A program made the position numbers and the translations under genes. From NCBI GenBank assembly GCA_964528755.1, contig CAZGWN010000031.1, positions 1 through 36,891 on the forward strand: a stretch of 36,891 bases of DNA, given 5' to 3'. Numbering within the stretch: position 1 is the first letter of the stretch; every line of letters begins with the position of its first letter. The notes under the pieces were generated by a model. The model made no database searches and had not been told where the DNA came from. It worked only from the letters and a program-made list of their open reading frames with translations. Of this stretch, positions 33,669-36,891 are shown piece by piece. This stretch comes from Raineyella sp964528755. GTDB taxonomy: Bacteria > Actinomycetota > Actinomycetes > Propionibacteriales > Propionibacteriaceae.

Positions 33669-34625
33669 TCAGGCGTTGATGCGCTTCGGTCGGTCGATGA
33701 TCGAGTAGCCCGATGCGTTGCCCTTCAACACCTCGCTCGGGCGCCCGTCGACACCGATCGGGATGTCGCCGGCGAGGGTGATCCGGTGCAGTCGCCGGTG
33801 CTGCCCGGCGTAGTCGTTGACGGCGCGGTGCTGGGTGGCCCGGTTGTCCCAGATCGCCACGTCCCCCGGCTGCCAGTTCCAGCGGATGGTGCGGTCCTCG
33901 TCGACGGCATAGCTCTGCAAAATGCGGAAGAGGTCGAGCGACTTCGCCTTCGAAAATCCGGTGAAGTAGCGGACGAAGTGTCCCAGGAGCAGCGTGCGCT
34001 CCCCCGTCTCCGGATGTACGCGGACGACGGGATGCTCGGTCTCGTACGTTGTCGACTCGAACTCCTGTCGGTACTCGCGGAAACGCGGGTCGACACCTTC
34101 CTCGACAGCCCGCGTGGAGTAGTCGAAGATATTCGAGTGGACCGCGCGCAGATTCTCGGCGAGCGACTTCAGCGGATCCGGGAGCGCGTTGTACGCAGCC
34201 ACCCCGGAAGCCCAGATGGTGCCGCCGCCGAAGGGAGGCAGCTCGACCGCGCGGAGGATCGATGCCTTGGGGATCCTGTCGACAAACGTGACGTCGGTGT
34301 GCCAGCTGTTCGCGCTGGAGTAGTCGGAATCGATCGGAAGGATCTCCGGACCACGGGAGGTGACGGTCGGGTGGGCCGTGGTGGGTGTGCCAAGCAGCCG
34401 GGCGAAGGCCTGTTGGCCCTCGTCGGTGAGCTGCTCCTGGCCGCGGAAGAAGATGACCTTGTGTTCGAGCAGTGCGTGATGGATCACCTCCACAGCGGCG
34501 GGGTTGAGATCCCCGCCGAGGGTGACCCCCTCGATGCGGGCGCCGATGTGCTCGCCGAGCTTGACGACATGGGGAGCCTGTTGGTCGGCGCGGTGGGTGG
34601 CGTCGGTGGTGGCATCCACGGACAT
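33669..34625 (-). CDS. Fe(II)/2-oxoglutarate dioxygenase, AtsK/TauD family (alkylsulfatase-like)
   Basis: A 318-aa enzyme. The iron triad is visible: His109 and Asp111 in NSWHTDVTFVDRIPKASILR, and His266 in IWDNRATQHRAVNDYAGQ. The 2-oxoglutarate arginines are Arg277 and Arg281 in QHRRLHRITLAGD. The wording NSWHTDVTF..PKASILR, YETEHPVVRVHPETGER and LLLGHFV resembles, from memory, type-II alkylsulfatases such as AtsK and Rv3406 more than taurine dioxygenase. These oxidatively split alkyl sulfate esters to an aldehyde and sulfate. The ATG at 34625 has AAAGG 8 nt upstream. It is divergent from a binding protein and convergent with an ABC system, suggesting use of an imported organosulfur compound. 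Confidence 0.85.
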   Translation of the reverse strand: MSVDATTDATHRADQQAPHVVKLGEHIGARIEGVTLGGDLNPAAVEVIHHALLEHKVIFFRGQEQLTDEGQQAFARLLGTPTTAHPTVTSRGPEILPIDSDYSSANSWHTDVTFVDRIPKASILRAVELPPFGGGTIWASGVAAYNALPDPLKSLAENLRAVHSNIFDYSTRAVEEGVDPRFREYRQEFESTTYETEHPVVRVHPETGERTLLLGHFVRYFTGFSKAKSLDLFRILQSYAVDEDRTIRWNWQPGDVAIWDNRATQHRAVNDYAGQHRRLHRITLAGDIPIGVDGRPSEVLKGNASGYSIIDRPKRINA

Positions 34626-34843
34626 GATGGGCCTTTCTGATCGGCTGTGTCGGGAAGGATGGACAACAGTTGAGCAGGACGGACTGCTCCGTGGAAGGGT
34701 TGTGCTCAGGCCGATTAGTCACTGATCCACATTCTGACTCGGGGCCGACCGTTGGGGTTCTTCTCGGACCGAGCAAAGATATTGGACCGGGCCGACCGAT
34801 CGGCTGGGATGTGGGTATCGCCATTACGCCAGAAAGGTGTCCC
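34626..34843. promoter_or_regulatory. Divergent intergenic region of dioxygenase and binding-protein genes
   Basis: These 218 bp must hold the promoters of both genes. GATATT (near 34777) lies in a locally AT-rich stretch and could be a -10 for the plus-strand gene, but no convincing -35 is seen. Short related words (GGGCCGACCG near 34742 and 34791) repeat and could be regulator half-sites. Confidence 0.3.
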
Positions 34844-36466
34844 ATGACCCGCCAGTACGATACACCGAGAGCCTTCTCAGCTGCGGTCACCAACCGACGC
34901 TCCTTCCTGCAGGCCGGCGGGATTGCGACGCTTGCCCTCCTGGGCCCCGGGGCGCTCAGCGCGTGCACTTCCGCGGTAGGCCAGCAACGCCGGGCGGCGG
35001 GGGCGGCCACTGGGCCACAGCGCGGCGGCACCTTACGTGTCGGCTCCACGGCGGACATCGTGCCGGCGGCCTTCCTCACCAACACTGCGGCCAATCCGTT
35101 GGTGATCGGGTTGGCGTACGAAAGCTTGGTCCGATATCCACACGACCGGGTGGAAGCGACGCCATGGTTGGCGACCGCCTGGGAGTTCAGCGACGACGGG
35201 TTGTCGCTCGCGCTTGACCTGCGCGACGGTGTGACTTTCCACAGCGGCCGTCCGTTCACCTCCAAGGATGCCGAGTTCTCGATCCGGACCTACGGGAGCC
35301 CGACGTGGACCGCCCAGCTGCAAAGCACGGCCGCCGCCATCGAGTCCTACGACACCAGCGATCCGCGTCGCCTCGTGCTGCACTTCAAGCACTACCTCGG
35401 CAACATCTTCGATCTGCTCGACACGGTGCCGATTCTGGACAGCGAGAGCATCGACGCGCTGGCGTCGGGGGAGTCCTTCATCGGGACAGGTCCGTTCAGC
35501 TTGACGAACTGGACCCCGAAGACCTCGATCGAGTTCGAGCGCTACGACGGCTACTGGGTCGCCGACCGTCCGTACCTGGATAAGGTTGCGGTGCAGATCG
35601 TTCCCGATCCGCAGTCGCTGGTCAATCACCTGCGGTCCGGATCAATCGACGTGGCCTCCGGCCTGACGTATCGCGATTCCGAAACCTTCAGCACGTCCGC
35701 GGGGTACAGCGTGACCGATCTGGAGGGCGCCGAAGTGCAGACCTACGTCGGAGCGAATGTCCAGCACCCGGGGCTCTCCGATGTGTCGGTACGGCGGGCC
35801 ATCGCGTACGCCCTCGATCGCGAACGCATCATCAGCGAGGTTTTCCGCGGCGTCGGATACCCGATCAACCTGCCGTGGCCGAAGTCATCACCTGCCTTCG
35901 ATGAGACCCGCAACGCCACCTACACGCGGGACGTGGCGCGCGCAAGGCAGGAGTTGGGGTCGCGGCGGGTGGCCACTGTCCCGCTGACGTATCCGGCCAA
36001 CAGCCCGGTTCACAAGCTCACTTCCGAGATCGTCCAGGCGAATCTCGCCGAGATCGGGATCCCGGTCACCCTCGACCCTGTCGAGGGCACCCTCTTCACC
36101 CAGCAACTCATCGGCCAACAGTTCAAGGGGTTGTGGGTGACCTTCCACTCCTGGGCTCAGTACATCCCGTCCACCCTGACCGTCAGTGCCTATCCGTTCA
36201 ATGCCCGGAAGAACTCATCCCACTTCGCATCCGAGAGCTACACCCGGGCCGCCGAGGAGGCGTGGAAGGTCAAGGAGGGGACGAGCGCGGAGGCGATCGA
36301 GCGGTACCGGGCGGTCAGTGACGAACTGTTGGACGCACTGTTCCTGATCGAGATCGGTGTTGTGTTCAACCGACTCACCTCAAGTGCAGCGGTGCAGGAC
36401 TTGGCCTGGACCAAACGCAGTGAACTGCTGCTTACGGACGCCTATCTGACCGGACAGGAGGGCTGA
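34844..36466 (+). CDS. SBP family 5 substrate-binding lipoprotein (Tat-type signal)
   Basis: A 540-aa protein. Its N-terminus carries a twin-arginine motif (TNRRSFLQAGG, residues 16-26) and a lipobox (ALSAC, Cys41), so it is probably a Tat-exported lipoprotein. The mature part shows family-5 hallmarks: QRGGTLRVGSTADIVPAAFL, LALDLRDGVTFHSGRPFTSK with DAEFSIR, ESFIGTGPFSLTNWTPKTSI and VSVRRAIAYALDRERIISEV. AGAAAGG lies 6 nt before the ATG. It is divergent from the AtsK-like dioxygenase and is the likely binding protein for the permeases and fused ATPase at 29.9-33.5 kb, which otherwise lack one. Confidence 0.88.
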   Translation: MTRQYDTPRAFSAAVTNRRSFLQAGGIATLALLGPGALSACTSAVGQQRRAAGAATGPQRGGTLRVGSTADIVPAAFLTNTAANPLVIGLAYESLVRYPHDRVEATPWLATAWEFSDDGLSLALDLRDGVTFHSGRPFTSKDAEFSIRTYGSPTWTAQLQSTAAAIESYDTSDPRRLVLHFKHYLGNIFDLLDTVPILDSESIDALASGESFIGTGPFSLTNWTPKTSIEFERYDGYWVADRPYLDKVAVQIVPDPQSLVNHLRSGSIDVASGLTYRDSETFSTSAGYSVTDLEGAEVQTYVGANVQHPGLSDVSVRRAIAYALDRERIISEVFRGVGYPINLPWPKSSPAFDETRNATYTRDVARARQELGSRRVATVPLTYPANSPVHKLTSEIVQANLAEIGIPVTLDPVEGTLFTQQLIGQQFKGLWVTFHSWAQYIPSTLTVSAYPFNARKNSSHFASESYTRAAEEAWKVKEGTSAEAIERYRAVSDELLDALFLIEIGVVFNRLTSSAAVQDLAWTKRSELLLTDAYLTGQEG

Positions 36467-36560
36467 GGACGGGGCGGTTCACGACCGGAGCACCGGATCG
36501 TCGCGCCGAGTGGGCGCCTGCAGACGCTGCTCAAGGAAGCCTGATCCGTCGTCGGGGCGG

Positions 36561-36710
36561 CACCTTGACCTGGTGAAGCGGGAGTTCACCGCGACCGCGC
36601 CGAACCGGCTCTGGGTGACCGATCTGACGTTCGTTCCCACCTGGGCCTGGCGTGGCCTATGTGTGCTTCATCGTCGATCAGCGGCTCGTAGGCCGGGTTC
36701 CGGACGTCCT
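36561..36710 (+). mobile_element. IS3-family transposase (OrfB) fragment, frameshifted
   Basis: The plus-strand frame at 36561 reads HLDLVKREFTATAPNRLWVT then DLTFVPTW, the classic start of the IS3 OrfB integrase core, with the first catalytic Asp in WVTDLTF. After 36650 the homology continues one frame over as VAYVCFIVDQRLVGR, matching '.Y...ivD.fSR.ivGw'. The upstream OrfA and the rest of the core are absent, so this is a dead remnant. Confidence 0.7.
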
Positions 36711-36891
36711 CGGCGAACACGATCAGGGGGTTGCGCTTCCCCGGTCCGTGCGGTTTCCCCGGTCACAGGCCCGCCACCACGTAGTGCACATCCTGGAACT
36801 CGGTCAGGCCCAGATCGCCGCCCTCCCGGCCCAGACCGGGCCCTGACCCCGGAGGGTGGACACGCCGAACCCAGCACTGGCTGGAGGAAGC
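36711..36891. other. Right edge, no supported gene
   Basis: Both strands are open in places, including a minus-strand stretch GGDLGLTEFQDVHYVVAGL that ends at a TGA, but nothing is recognisable. It is probably part of the same decayed mobile region as the IS3 fragment. Confidence 0.25.

Noticed and set aside
1..36891. CRISPR arrays, tRNA or rRNA genes, riboswitches
   Set aside because: No regularly spaced repeats, cloverleaf sequences or rRNA signatures were noticed while reading; a covariance-model search was not possible.

Overview
The window is high-GC DNA with tightly packed operons, frequent 4-bp ATGA/GTGA gene overlaps, GTG starts, Tat and lipoprotein signals, ROK regulators and a mycothiol-dependent-enzyme remnant. 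This points to an actinomycete, plausibly a Propionibacteriales-type soil or host-associated organism. No rRNA, tRNA or conserved housekeeping block fixes the genus. Almost everything is accessory: nutrient uptake, carbohydrate and organosulfur use, and decayed or mobile DNA.

Layout. Positions 1-4343: two divergent APC-family permeases, a tiny stand-alone IclR-type helix-turn-helix protein and a CE7-like acetyl esterase. Positions 4374-11832 (minus strand): a seven-gene overlapping operon reading ROK repressor, GH43-like propeller enzyme, SsuC/B/A-type ABC importer, Cys-type sulfatase, and the radical-SAM maturase that activates such sulfatases. A sugar-type MFS transporter is divergent from it across a 32-bp imperfect palindrome that overlaps the repressor's -10 box. 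Positions 13294-14451: decayed DNA with a near-perfect 23-bp inverted repeat and a chitin-binding-domain fragment. Positions 14452-18243: a secreted GH43 subfamily-24-like enzyme convergent with a Tat-exported metallophosphoesterase. Positions 18701-23912: a complete peptide/nickel-type (Dpp/Opp) ABC operon. Positions 24125-28451: a broken recQ whose last codons are duplicated 2.1 kb away, enclosing a frameshifted SnoaL-like gene, a truncated mycothiol-dependent enzyme and an HNH nuclease gene bracketed by 56/66-bp palindromic direct repeats. Positions 28679-36466: a second ROK regulator, a second Dpp-type ABC system (two permeases and a fused double ATPase), an AtsK/TauD-like Fe(II)/2-oxoglutarate dioxygenase and a Tat-type substrate-binding lipoprotein. 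The right edge carries an IS3-family transposase fragment.

How it may work together. The sulfatase and the GH43-like enzyme of the 4.4-11.8 kb operon have no signal peptide, so the most economical reading (inference) is import of a small sulfated glycoside or sulfate ester by the SsuABC-like transporter, then cytosolic sugar and sulfate release, under ROK control. The AtsK-like dioxygenase with its neighbouring ABC genes looks like a second, oxygen-dependent route to sulfate from organosulfur compounds. These two modules, and the recQ-end insertion with its HNH cassette, are the parts most worth following up.

Caution: several coding regions carry single-base or in-frame disruptions (MFS C-terminus, SnoaL-like gene, recQ Walker A with runs of C). 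Some of these may be assembly or base-calling errors rather than biology.
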